Notes under the pieces: generated by a model
Seen by the model: only the letters and a program-made list of their open reading frames with translations
Told to the model about the DNA's origin: nothing
Databases searched by the model: none
Position numbers and translations under genes: made by a program
Shown here: one piece after another, positions 9,195 to 16,737 of the stretch
Numbering within the stretch: position 1 is the first letter of the stretch
How the letters are laid out: every line of letters begins with the position of its first letter
Source: an uncultured Pelagibacteraceae bacterium
GTDB lineage: Bacteria > Pseudomonadota > Alphaproteobacteria > Pelagibacterales > Pelagibacteraceae
Direction: 5' to 3'
Length of the DNA: 57,694 bases
NCBI GenBank assembly: GCA_902599995.1
Contig: CACKHN010000007.1
Location: forward strand, 1-57,694

Positions 9195-9668
9195 TCAGAT
9201 TGAGCTACCTAGAGGTATTGGGTTTGAGACCATAGTTGTGAGCCAGCAGTCCTTTAATTCTCCATCCAGAATGTATTTTTCAACTTGCCAATTAAATTTA
9301 TGATAAATTTTATTTTTATCCAGAATAATAACCTCAAATTGCGCCAATTTATCATTACTTCTTAATTCGGTTATTGTATGGCTTAAATGGTCAATCATCA
9401 TTTGGTATGAATTTCCTTTAAGCATTCTTTTAAAGTTATTTAATGGTCCTGTAACTTTTTTATTGTTTGGATGTGCAAAATTCCATGTTTGTTCAATACC
9501 ACTATCTTGATAATTTAAATCATTTTGCTGAAGTCCAGTTAGTTGAATTTTGACAACTTCTTTAGGTTTAATATTCTTATCAGGATTTAACAAATCAGCT
9601 TTGGAAAAACTTGTTAATAGAAAAAATAAAATAAATACTTTAAATGTTATTTGCAGTTTCTTTAACAT
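9195..9668 (-). CDS. Secreted DUF4864-like protein
   Basis: A 157-residue protein with a clear N-terminal signal peptide (LQITFKVFILFFLLTSFSKA, residues 5-24), so probably periplasmic. The pattern IQLTGLQQNDLNYQDSGIEQTWNFAHPNNK followed by FKRML and a C-terminal Trp/Cys strand (LKDCWLTTMV) resembles DUF4864, a small NTF2/cystatin-like family of unknown function. The start overlaps the end of the flavodoxin-fold gene upstream by 29 bases. Function unknown. Confidence 0.75.
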   Translation of the reverse strand: MLKKLQITFKVFILFFLLTSFSKADLLNPDKNIKPKEVVKIQLTGLQQNDLNYQDSGIEQTWNFAHPNNKKVTGPLNNFKRMLKGNSYQMMIDHLSHTITELRSNDKLAQFEVIILDKNKIYHKFNWQVEKYILDGELKDCWLTTMVSNPIPLGSSI

Positions 9669-10209
9669 CTTCTAAAAATTCTTGTCTCTTGGCATCGCTC
9701 ACAAATGGTACTGCAAAATACCTTCTGTAGATAATGTTATATATGCCACACATGTGAAAAACTCCTCTTTTCAATCTTCGAATAGGCAAATTTAGAAAGA
9801 AAGTTGTGATAGCTAATCTTGGAGAGCCATATGTGCAAAATATTATTGCTTTTTTTTGCTTTAAATTACCAATTGGATATCCATAATTTCCAACCAACTT
9901 TTTAAATTTAAATGCCCAAGGTGGTGCTAGAACTTTATCAATCCAACCTTCAACAATAGCAGGCATTCTAAAATTCCAAATTGGAGCAATCAAGACAATG
10001 ATATCAGAATTTTCAATTCTTTTTCTATGATCAAGAACTTCTTGATCAGGTTCCTCACCTGCAAATACTGGATTAAATTTTTCTTTATATAAATCGACTA
10101 CATCAACGGAATTACCATTTAGTTCTAATTGTTTGATAAATTCATTTTTAATTGCAGCATTAAAAGAATTATCTTTGTAATGACCATAAATTAAGAAGAC
10201 TTTTTTCAT
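9640..10209 (-). CDS. Flavodoxin-fold NAD(P)H dehydrogenase (quinone)-like protein
   Basis: A 189-residue protein of the Flavodoxin_2 / NQO family: KVFLIYGHYKDNSFNAAI at the N-terminus is the phosphate-binding region for FMN/FAD, and IVLIAPIWNFRMPAIVEGWIDKV is the central family motif. Members reduce quinones or similar acceptors with NAD(P)H in the cytosol. The C-terminal part is more hydrophobic and basic (FFLNLPIRRLKRG) than usual. It overlaps the DUF4864 gene by 29 bases; the two look like a pair. The specific substrate cannot be told. Confidence 0.8.
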   Translation of the reverse strand: MKKVFLIYGHYKDNSFNAAIKNEFIKQLELNGNSVDVVDLYKEKFNPVFAGEEPDQEVLDHRKRIENSDIIVLIAPIWNFRMPAIVEGWIDKVLAPPWAFKFKKLVGNYGYPIGNLKQKKAIIFCTYGSPRLAITTFFLNLPIRRLKRGVFHMCGIYNIIYRRYFAVPFVSDAKRQEFLEDVKETANNI

Positions 10210-10270
10210 AGATACGTATTAGCTCAAAAATCTAAAAAAACTAATAAATATTTATGAATATTTGTAATAG

Positions 10271-11881
10271 CTACTCTGCAGTTTTGTATTTGCTGTTGTT
10301 AATGATAAAGACAAATAAAATTGGAAGTATTAACGTTAATAAAGTTACCAAAATTAATAAAATCCCAAGTTCAGAATAATCAGCTGTTGTTTGAATTTCA
10401 CCACTTACTTTATCCTTAACTTCTCTAGTAACTGTAAATATTTCATTTAAATATTTCGTTCCTAACGCACTTGCTGACAATGCAAGGTTGGTGAAGGAGG
10501 CAAAAACTGCAAAAAAAGTTGCTTTTAAATGAGATGGAGCATTTTTTGCTATCCAAGCAAGTAATGGAATCATTGATACTTGACCCAAAGGAGACTCGAG
10601 AGCTGTATTAATTAAAGCAATAAACTTAGCATCAACCACTCCTCCAGTTAATGAAGATGTCCAATTATGAAAGCCATAGTACATTCCAACACTTGGTAAA
10701 AATAAAATTGCGCCTGCAATACTTAAAACAACAATTATTTTGGCAATTGAATTCTTTGCCATAAATGGTCTTAACAAAACAATCCCTGCTAAAGTTAAAA
10801 TTGATGCAAGTAATGATAGAATTGAAAAAAACTGTTCATTAAATCCAAGTTGATCAATTTCAAACCAAGTTAAACCTGGTCCAGGTCCTGGCATTGCTCT
10901 AAAAATAAATATAATTACAGATGTACCAACTATTGTTAATCTTAATTCTTGAGGTAGTTCTTTAATAAGTTTAAACATTAAAAATAAAATAATTATTACT
11001 GAGCCTATAAAAACAATCTCTTGTGCAAATGGGACGTTAAAAGATCCTACCGAGAGTGTGAAAATTACAAAAACTAAACTACCACCTAAAATCCACCAGT
11101 TTATCTCTGTTTTTTCATTTCCTCTTTCTTCCTTTAATTCTAATCCTTGAGATTTTAAAATTTTTATTTTTTTTTGTCTTAGGTAATTTGCTAAAATTAC
11201 ACCAAAGATCGAAACTAGGGGTATTACAAGAGCGTATAAATAAATTGTTCCATATAAATTTATTTTTTCAGATTGTTCTAAACTTTCAACATCTTTAAAT
11301 AAAATGACATTTACTAATGCCACGAGAACTGTTCCACCTATTATTGCAAAACGACCAAGAGTTTGCATCGTGGTATGCATTATTTTCACTTGATCTTTAC
11401 TATAATTTGTTCCCTGTTCATCTAATAAAGGAACTGCTTCAACAGTCATTGCATCTGCAACTACATCCTGAACGACATATCCAACTGGAGCTAAAATGAC
11501 ACTTATTACAAACCAAGTTTCGACAGAAAATATTTCTGACATGGTTTCTGTATGAATAATTAACCCATACATAATCATCAAGCTTAGGGTTATTAGGCTG
11601 GCACCTAAATAAACCATGTAGTTTTTTCTTTCCCATATCAGATCAACAAGATGTCCTAAAGGCATTTTTAATGCCCAAGGAATCCCTGCCCAAAATCCAA
11701 GTCCTGCAAGGAATGCAGCTGATAAATTTAAATAATCTTTAATGAAGAAAGTTCCAACTATTCCAGTTAAACCTGAAATACCAGCAGCCATATAGACCAT
11801 TAGTGGCGGAAGATAAGTCAATTTAAATTCTCTTCCTAAATCTAAGAAAGTGCTATCTAAAAATTTTAATACTTTGTTCAT
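10271..11881 (-). CDS. MFS-type transporter resembling folate/biopterin transporters (BT1/FBT)
   Basis: A 536-residue integral membrane protein with about 12 hydrophobic segments. The first third (PWALKMPLGHLVDLIWERKNY and then PVGYVVQDVVADAMTVEAVP) resembles the conserved D-x3-D/ADA region of the BT1 folate-biopterin transporter family. Family members import folates, pterins or S-adenosylmethionine in protozoa, plants and some bacteria. The TAATG overlap with the CoA-binding gene ties it into the upstream operon. Folate or pterin transport would suit the one-carbon theme, but the substrate is an inference and a generic MFS exporter cannot be excluded. Confidence 0.65.
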   Translation of the reverse strand: MNKVLKFLDSTFLDLGREFKLTYLPPLMVYMAAGISGLTGIVGTFFIKDYLNLSAAFLAGLGFWAGIPWALKMPLGHLVDLIWERKNYMVYLGASLITLSLMIMYGLIIHTETMSEIFSVETWFVISVILAPVGYVVQDVVADAMTVEAVPLLDEQGTNYSKDQVKIMHTTMQTLGRFAIIGGTVLVALVNVILFKDVESLEQSEKINLYGTIYLYALVIPLVSIFGVILANYLRQKKIKILKSQGLELKEERGNEKTEINWWILGGSLVFVIFTLSVGSFNVPFAQEIVFIGSVIIILFLMFKLIKELPQELRLTIVGTSVIIFIFRAMPGPGPGLTWFEIDQLGFNEQFFSILSLLASILTLAGIVLLRPFMAKNSIAKIIVVLSIAGAILFLPSVGMYYGFHNWTSSLTGGVVDAKFIALINTALESPLGQVSMIPLLAWIAKNAPSHLKATFFAVFASFTNLALSASALGTKYLNEIFTVTREVKDKVSGEIQTTADYSELGILLILVTLLTLILPILFVFIINNSKYKTAE

Positions 11882-12315
11882 TAGTCACTAAGAACTGGAA
11901 AGGCTTGTCTTACTTTTAAGAAATGTTTTTGATATTCCATTTTGGTACATTTATTTTCAACATATCCTATATGATTTTTTTCAACTAACTCTTTTGCATT
12001 TTCGTCACGTATTCCAAGTTGCAACCATAAAACTTTAGCACCAATTTTCACAGTGTCCTCTGCAATTGCCAATACCTCTTTAGAGGGTCTAAATACATCA
12101 ACAATATCTATATTTTTTTTTATATCTGTTATTTTAGCATATACCTCTTCGCCCAAAATTTTTTGACCTTTAGCAGATGGGTTAACTGGAAAGACTTTAT
12201 ACCCATATTTCTGCATATACTTCATCACAATGGTAGATGGTTTAGTTTGGTCATTACTAACACCTATCATAGCTATAGTTTTGTATTTTGAGAGAATATC
12301 TTTGATCTGACTCAT
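11881..12315 (-). CDS. CoA-binding domain protein (YccU-like)
   Basis: A 144-residue single-domain Rossmann protein. IAMIGVSNDQTKPSTIVMKYMQ followed by YKVFPVNPSAKG and VDVFRPSKEVLAIAEDTVKIGAKVLWLQLGI are the signature segments of the CoA_binding_2 family, related to the N-terminal part of succinyl-CoA synthetase alpha. Small members bind CoA, but their role is not established. It sits two bases after the small membrane protein gene and overlaps the transporter start (TAATG). Confidence 0.88.
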   Translation of the reverse strand: MSQIKDILSKYKTIAMIGVSNDQTKPSTIVMKYMQKYGYKVFPVNPSAKGQKILGEEVYAKITDIKKNIDIVDVFRPSKEVLAIAEDTVKIGAKVLWLQLGIRDENAKELVEKNHIGYVENKCTKMEYQKHFLKVRQAFPVLSD

Positions 12316-12317
12316 AA

Positions 12318-12515
12318 TTATTTATCACTTTTGATTTGTTCTTCACAAAATTTCTTTGCCTCATCTAAATCGGTAATTTTAGTTTCAGACAATTTTTGGC
12401 TCGCAGCTAAACACGCATCCACAGCTCTTTTAGTGTTATAATCATTAAAATTAAAAACTATAAACATCCCAAAAATAATTAAGATTATGATGAAAAAATT
12501 TTTTTTATTCATCAT
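12318..12515 (-). CDS. Small single-span membrane or exported protein, unknown function
   Basis: A 65-residue protein with one hydrophobic N-terminal segment (residues 6-22) and a charged helix after it containing two cysteines (residues 35 and 58 region: DACLAAS and KFCEEQ). It has no recognisable domain. The start overlaps the stop of the crotonase gene by one base (TAATG), and the CoA-binding gene follows after two bases, so it is embedded in the operon and likely real. The segment could be an anchor or an uncleaved signal peptide with the cysteines facing the periplasm. Confidence 0.7.
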   Translation of the reverse strand: MMNKKNFFIIILIIFGMFIVFNFNDYNTKRAVDACLAASQKLSETKITDLDEAKKFCEEQIKSDK

Positions 12516-13294
12516 TATTTATTTTTCCAGACAGGTTTCCTTTTTTCTAAAAAAGCTGAAATACCCTCTTTAGCATCCATTGCCATCATGTTAACAGTCA
12601 TCATTTTACTTGTGTGAGCATATGCTTTTCTTAAAGGCATCTCTAATTGTTTGTAAAAAGTTTGTTTACCTATCTTTATTGTTAAATTAGATTTAGATGC
12701 TATTTTTTTAGCAATACTAAATACTTCTTTATTGAGTTTTTGTTTTGAGAAGCAGTCATTTATTAATCCTATTTCTTTTGCATAATTTGCTTTTATTGGC
12801 TCGCCAGTTAACAACATTTTCATCATTGGCTTTCGATTAATTTTTCTACTTACTGCAACCATTGGTGTACTACAAAATAATCCAATATTTACTCCTGGAG
12901 TTGCAAATAAAGCCTCTTTTGTACTATACGCTAGATCACAACTGGCTACTAACTGACAACCAGCTGCAAATGCAGCACCATGAACTTTTGCAATCACAGG
13001 TTTTCTGCCTTCTACAATTTGAAGCATAACTTTTGAGCAAAGATTAAAAAGTTTTTGATATCTATCTCTTTTTTTTAATCCTCTTACCTCTTTTAAATTA
13101 TGACCTGCACTAAACCCTTTGCCAGCACCTTCTATTATTATAACTTTGACTTTATTGTCAGCATCTAATTTCTTTAATACTTTTAATAAGTCGATAAGAT
13201 TTTTAAATGATAATGAATTATAAGTTTTTGGTTCATTAAGTATTATTGACGAAATTTCACTATTAATTTTTATAATTTTAATATTACTAGTCAT
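12515..13294 (-). CDS. Crotonase-family protein (ECHDC3-like), catalytic glutamates replaced
   Basis: A 259-residue enoyl-CoA hydratase/isomerase superfamily member. The oxyanion-hole segments GKGFSAGHNLKEVRG (about residues 58-72) and AFAAGCQLVASCDLAY (108-123) are clear. Where classical enoyl-CoA hydratase has its two catalytic glutamates, 20 residues apart (GGGCEL and PEI), this protein has Gln114 (AAGCQL) and Gly134 (ATPGVN). The FATPGVNIGLFCSTP segment is typical of the ECHDC3 subgroup. It therefore probably binds an acyl-CoA but may not be a normal hydratase. It lies between the nucleotidyltransferase gene (5 bases) and a small membrane protein. Confidence 0.88.
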   Translation of the reverse strand: MTSNIKIIKINSEISSIILNEPKTYNSLSFKNLIDLLKVLKKLDADNKVKVIIIEGAGKGFSAGHNLKEVRGLKKRDRYQKLFNLCSKVMLQIVEGRKPVIAKVHGAAFAAGCQLVASCDLAYSTKEALFATPGVNIGLFCSTPMVAVSRKINRKPMMKMLLTGEPIKANYAKEIGLINDCFSKQKLNKEVFSIAKKIASKSNLTIKIGKQTFYKQLEMPLRKAYAHTSKMMTVNMMAMDAKEGISAFLEKRKPVWKNK

Positions 13295-13299
13295 TATAG

Positions 13300-13674
13300 C
13301 TATTTTAGTTTGCCCTCTTCTCTCATTTTAGCTCTAATTTTTGTCGCTGAAATTTTTTGCGTTTCTTCATCCAATACTATTTCCTCCATTTTATATCCAA
13401 CTCCTCTGCCATAACAAATATTGGTAATATTTGGCACTACCATAATTTTAAACCTACCTTCAAATTCTGGATTTAATCTATCTTCTATATTTTTTTTCAC
13501 TGTCTCAAAATCAAATGGATTATCATCTACACCCTGTACATCTCTTATTTGAATACAAACTTGACCTGTTTTTTTAATAATTTCCTTAAATAAAGTATAA
13601 TGACCATCATGAAACGGTTGCCATCTTCCAAGCATTTGTGCTGTTGGTTTTTTATTATCCCATTGATATGTCAT
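13300..13674 (-). CDS. Small HIGH-motif nucleotidyltransferase
   Basis: A 124-residue cytidylyl/adenylyltransferase-like protein. MLGRWQPFHDGHYTLF (residues 14-29) holds the H-x-G-H nucleotide-binding motif and ISATKIRAKM near the C-terminus is the second (ISSTxxR-like) motif. The protein is little more than the minimal domain. It overlaps the CysC-like kinase gene upstream by four bases (ATGA), so the two are probably made together. The look of both ends recalls the ATP-sulfurylase/NMNAT superfamily, but the substrate is unknown. Confidence 0.8.
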   Translation of the reverse strand: MTYQWDNKKPTAQMLGRWQPFHDGHYTLFKEIIKKTGQVCIQIRDVQGVDDNPFDFETVKKNIEDRLNPEFEGRFKIMVVPNITNICYGRGVGYKMEEIVLDEETQKISATKIRAKMREEGKLK

Positions 13675-14081
13675 TTTTTGATCTCCTTAACGATCTTTAA
13701 AGCCCAATTTTTAGCATCTTGAGTAGTAACATGGTAATTAAATGTTTTTGGCTTTACAAACATTTGATTTGTGTCATCAAAACGTCCTACTTTAATTGTA
13801 TCTACCCAAATTATGAAATCTGCTGGAAATAAGCTTCTCGCTTCTGGAGTGGGTGCTATGAAATCTGCAATAACATAATGACCGTCACTCTTTAACTTAA
13901 GGGCAAACTCGGCCATTCTTTTTGCTTGTCTAATTCTTCCTTCTTTTGAGAAATCCCAATCATCTGCTGCTTTTCTTACTTCGTCAGCATTTAATCTTTT
14001 AGCATTTAAATACGGCGCTATTTCATTTGCTAAAGTTGTTTTACCTGCACCAGGTAATCCCATTACCAAAATTATTTTCAT
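13671..14081 (-). CDS. P-loop kinase related to adenylylsulfate kinase (CysC-like)
   Basis: A 136-residue kinase with Walker A GLPGAGKTTLANEIAP (residues 8-23) and the CysC-like LNADEVRKAADDWDFSKEGRIRQAKRMAEFA segment. It is shorter than true APS kinase (about 200) and ends soon after TQDAKNWALKIVKEI. It overlaps both neighbours by four bases. SAR11 is generally held to lack assimilatory sulfate reduction, so a normal role in sulfate activation is doubtful; it may phosphorylate another nucleotide-linked substrate made by its partner nucleotidyltransferase. Confidence 0.78.
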   Translation of the reverse strand: MKIILVMGLPGAGKTTLANEIAPYLNAKRLNADEVRKAADDWDFSKEGRIRQAKRMAEFALKLKSDGHYVIADFIAPTPEARSLFPADFIIWVDTIKVGRFDDTNQMFVKPKTFNYHVTTQDAKNWALKIVKEIKK

Positions 14082-14704
14082 TTTACTTTATACAGTCCTA
14101 ACCAAGCATTTACATCTTTGCTCGCAATATAATCAGATTTAAAAAATTCTATTTCTTGCCATTTGTTACTTACCTTTAAATCTAATATTTTTTTATCAAA
14201 ACCATAGTCTTTATAAATTCCTTCGTTAATTGTAAAACAAATTAAACCACCAGGTTTAGTTATTCTTACAAACTCATCTAATGCATGTGATTTCACGTGT
14301 CCAAAGGTAAAAGTTCCAACACACATTAAGCTATCATATACATTATCACTTAATTCAATACGTTTGTTTAAATCAATCTTAAATAATTTTTGATATAAAT
14401 TTTTTGGAACTGTGTCTAACAACTTCTGTGAAAGATCAGCACCATGAAAGTTTTCATAACCAAATTTTTTAAGTTGTTGTCCTACTAATCCAGTCCCACA
14501 TCCTGCATCAAAAAAAAGTGCGTCTTTATCAGCTAAATATTTTTTTATTACTTCAACAGTTTCTTTGGGGCCTGTATAGTTCCAGTCAACCATATCTCTA
14601 TTATATTTATCTTTTTCTCCCCACTCATCATAATACCTCATCACTTCCTCTGTAGTCTTGAGTTTGTAAATTGGAACTTTATTTCCTACATCTTTTAGAG
14701 CCAT
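14078..14704 (-). CDS. Class I SAM-dependent methyltransferase
   Basis: A 208-residue methyltransferase. Motif I is LFFDAGCGTGLVGQQLKKFG, then FHGADLSQKLL, and later FTFGHVKSHALDEFVRITKPGG, the typical post-III region. I chose the ATG at 14704 (MALKDVGNK) because it has an AGGA element eight bases upstream and starts just after the Rieske stop; an ATG at 14737 would add 11 residues and overlap the Rieske gene. Its stop overlaps the kinase start. The substrate is unknown; the operon suggests it modifies the same compound handled by the Rieske oxygenase, kinase and nucleotidyltransferase. Confidence 0.85.
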   Translation of the reverse strand: MALKDVGNKVPIYKLKTTEEVMRYYDEWGEKDKYNRDMVDWNYTGPKETVEVIKKYLADKDALFFDAGCGTGLVGQQLKKFGYENFHGADLSQKLLDTVPKNLYQKLFKIDLNKRIELSDNVYDSLMCVGTFTFGHVKSHALDEFVRITKPGGLICFTINEGIYKDYGFDKKILDLKVSNKWQEIEFFKSDYIASKDVNAWLGLYKVK

Positions 14705-14709
14705 AAAAT

Positions 14710-15921
14710 TTATCCTATTAAATTTTGAGCTACCCATTTATGAAATTGATGTGTTGGTTGATCCATTATAGGTGAGAAATTTCCTCCATTATAAACTGGT
14801 GAATTTCTACCCTCTTGCATACCTTCAACAGCATTTATGTCCTCTAACATTACATCCTTCCAAAATTTTAAATTTTGTTTTCTCATTTCTTTTAATTGTT
14901 CACCGTTTGCACTCTCTTCTCCGACATAATACATTTGCATATGTTCTTTTGTTTTATTCATTGTTAAAGGCTCTAACCAAAAAACATAAAAATGATCTAC
15001 ATGTAAACCAATCATAACGTTTGGAAATAGAGCTATGTATTCAGAATTTTTTAACATACTTTTTTCCCAATTTGGAAATGTATCAAAAATTTTATTACCT
15101 TTAACAATTTGATCATATTTTTTACTTCCTTGTCCTGCAAATCGATTTGGTAAACCTTGAATGTGGTAATGATCATTAATGTTAGATATCTTATTTAGAT
15201 CAGGATGAATTGTTGGTAAATGATAGCTTTCACAATAATTTTCTATAGTAAATTTCCAATTAGATTTTACTTCTAAGCTAAAATATCCATAATCATTTGA
15301 TTTTACTATTAGCTTTTGATCGTCTTTATTTATGAATTTCGACCATCTTTCCTCAACAGGTTTAATGTACTGGTCAAAATCTAATTCATTTGAGTTAATA
15401 TTTACAAACACTATATCCATCCAAAGTTTAGTTTTAACTTCTTTCAAATTACTCTTTGTTTTATTAAAATTTGAAGACTGATGATTATTTAAGCCACCAA
15501 TATGAGGGGTTGCAACTAATTGTCCATTAAAATCATAAGCCCAAGAATGATACGGGCATCTAATAACATTTTTTAACGTGCAGGCCTTGTCCAGAAGTTT
15601 AAATCCCCTATGACTACAGACATTGTGAAAAACTCTTACACCCATGTTTTTGTCTCTAATTAATATCAAGGGAATCCCGAGCAGATTGTAAGGTTTGGCA
15701 TCTCCAATTTTTGGAATAGAGCTTCCAACCCCAATTGCTGTCCATTTATTATAAAAAATTTTTTCCTTTTCGTGAGCCAAATAGTCTTGATTTGTATAAC
15801 ACTCATTAGGTAAGCCATTTGCCACTTCTATTGGCTTGTCTACATTATTGATTTTTTCAATATCTAGTATCTTTGATAAAGGTAAATTTTTAAGATTCTG
15901 ATCCACAAAAAAAATTATCAT
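14710..15921 (-). CDS. Rieske non-heme iron oxygenase, alpha subunit
   Basis: About 403 residues from the ATG at 15921 (a TTG at 15939 would add six). The Rieske site is CSHRGFKLL then CPYHSWAYDFNG, giving C-x-H and C-x2-H. The mononuclear iron site is ENYCESYHLPTIHPDL, two histidines, with a later aspartate in LEDINAVEGMQ. These oxygenases hydroxylate aromatics or demethylate quaternary amines (for example GbcA for glycine betaine). No reductase gene is adjacent. The following genes are a methyltransferase, CysC-like kinase and nucleotidyltransferase, an unusual combination that could be biosynthetic rather than degradative. It is the first gene of the long minus-strand operon. Confidence 0.88.
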   Translation of the reverse strand: MIIFFVDQNLKNLPLSKILDIEKINNVDKPIEVANGLPNECYTNQDYLAHEKEKIFYNKWTAIGVGSSIPKIGDAKPYNLLGIPLILIRDKNMGVRVFHNVCSHRGFKLLDKACTLKNVIRCPYHSWAYDFNGQLVATPHIGGLNNHQSSNFNKTKSNLKEVKTKLWMDIVFVNINSNELDFDQYIKPVEERWSKFINKDDQKLIVKSNDYGYFSLEVKSNWKFTIENYCESYHLPTIHPDLNKISNINDHYHIQGLPNRFAGQGSKKYDQIVKGNKIFDTFPNWEKSMLKNSEYIALFPNVMIGLHVDHFYVFWLEPLTMNKTKEHMQMYYVGEESANGEQLKEMRKQNLKFWKDVMLEDINAVEGMQEGRNSPVYNGGNFSPIMDQPTHQFHKWVAQNLIG

Positions 15922-16008
15922 TCGTATTAATTTTGGCAATAAATTTCATTAAGATTTATAGATGAATTTCTTTGACAGCTTTTTTAAAACAGATAATGAT
16001 CTGGAAAA

Positions 16009-16737
16009 ATGAACTTTTCTCTAGAAATTGGACCAAAGACAGAAGTTGATGCAGTCCCAGCATTAAGTGATGTTTACATCACTATGTTGCCTGGTGGAGA
16101 CTATAGAGAAACTGCAGAGAAGGCTTCAGAACTTGTTAGAAAAGGATTTAATCCAGTGCCCCACTTTCCAGCTCGATCGATGCAAGATGAAAAGCAACTT
16201 AAAGATTATGTTTCTAGATGTAAGGACAGTGGAGTTAAGCAAGTTTTAATTATTGGTGGTGGTAGAGAGCCTGCAGGAAAATTTGACAGTTCATATCAAC
16301 TTTTAGAAACAGGATATTTCGAAAAAATGAAAATAGGAATAGCTGGACATCCTGAAGGGAGTCCTGATATATCCGACTCAGAATTAGAAAAAGCTATGAT
16401 GGATAAAAAGCCTTATGCTGATTATATAGTAACTCAATGGTTACTTGATCCTCAGCCTATTATAGATTTTATTTCTAAACAAAGCGTACCAGTGCATGTT
16501 GGAATTACTGGGCCATTAAAAATATCTAGCTTGATCAAGTTTGCTAATATTGTTGGGGCAAAAAATTCTATTAACTTTCTTAAATCTAATTTTACTAAGG
16601 CGTTAGATTTATTGAAACCTAAAGACCCTAATGATTTAATTGGGAAAGTTAAATCGTATACTGATAACTTCCACATTTATACATTCGGCGGCTTGAAGGA
16701 AACTAACAAGTGGTTGAAGGAGAATAGTTATGTCTAA
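16009..16737 (+). CDS. metF: Methylenetetrahydrofolate reductase (short MetF-like)
   Basis: A 242-residue TIM-barrel protein of the MetF family, shorter than the E. coli enzyme (about 296). FSLEIGPKTE at the N-terminus supplies the expected glutamate. It is followed by PVPHFPARSMQDEKQL, LIIGGGREPAG, IAGHPEGSPD and YIVTQWLLDPQPIIDFI, all MetF landmarks. The enzyme interconverts 5,10-methylene- and 5-methyl-THF with a flavin. It overlaps the start of a GcvT-fold demethylase by eight bases, so here it probably oxidises the 5-methyl-THF produced by that demethylase rather than supplying methionine synthesis, as in ligM-metF pairs of sphingomonads. Confidence 0.85.
   Translation: MNFSLEIGPKTEVDAVPALSDVYITMLPGGDYRETAEKASELVRKGFNPVPHFPARSMQDEKQLKDYVSRCKDSGVKQVLIIGGGREPAGKFDSSYQLLETGYFEKMKIGIAGHPEGSPDISDSELEKAMMDKKPYADYIVTQWLLDPQPIIDFISKQSVPVHVGITGPLKISSLIKFANIVGAKNSINFLKSNFTKALDLLKPKDPNDLIGKVKSYTDNFHIYTFGGLKETNKWLKENSYV

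Noticed and set aside
10246..10263. AAATATT/AATATTT palindrome upstream of the transporter stop region
   Set aside because: All-AT seven-base arms are expected by chance in such AT-rich spacer DNA.
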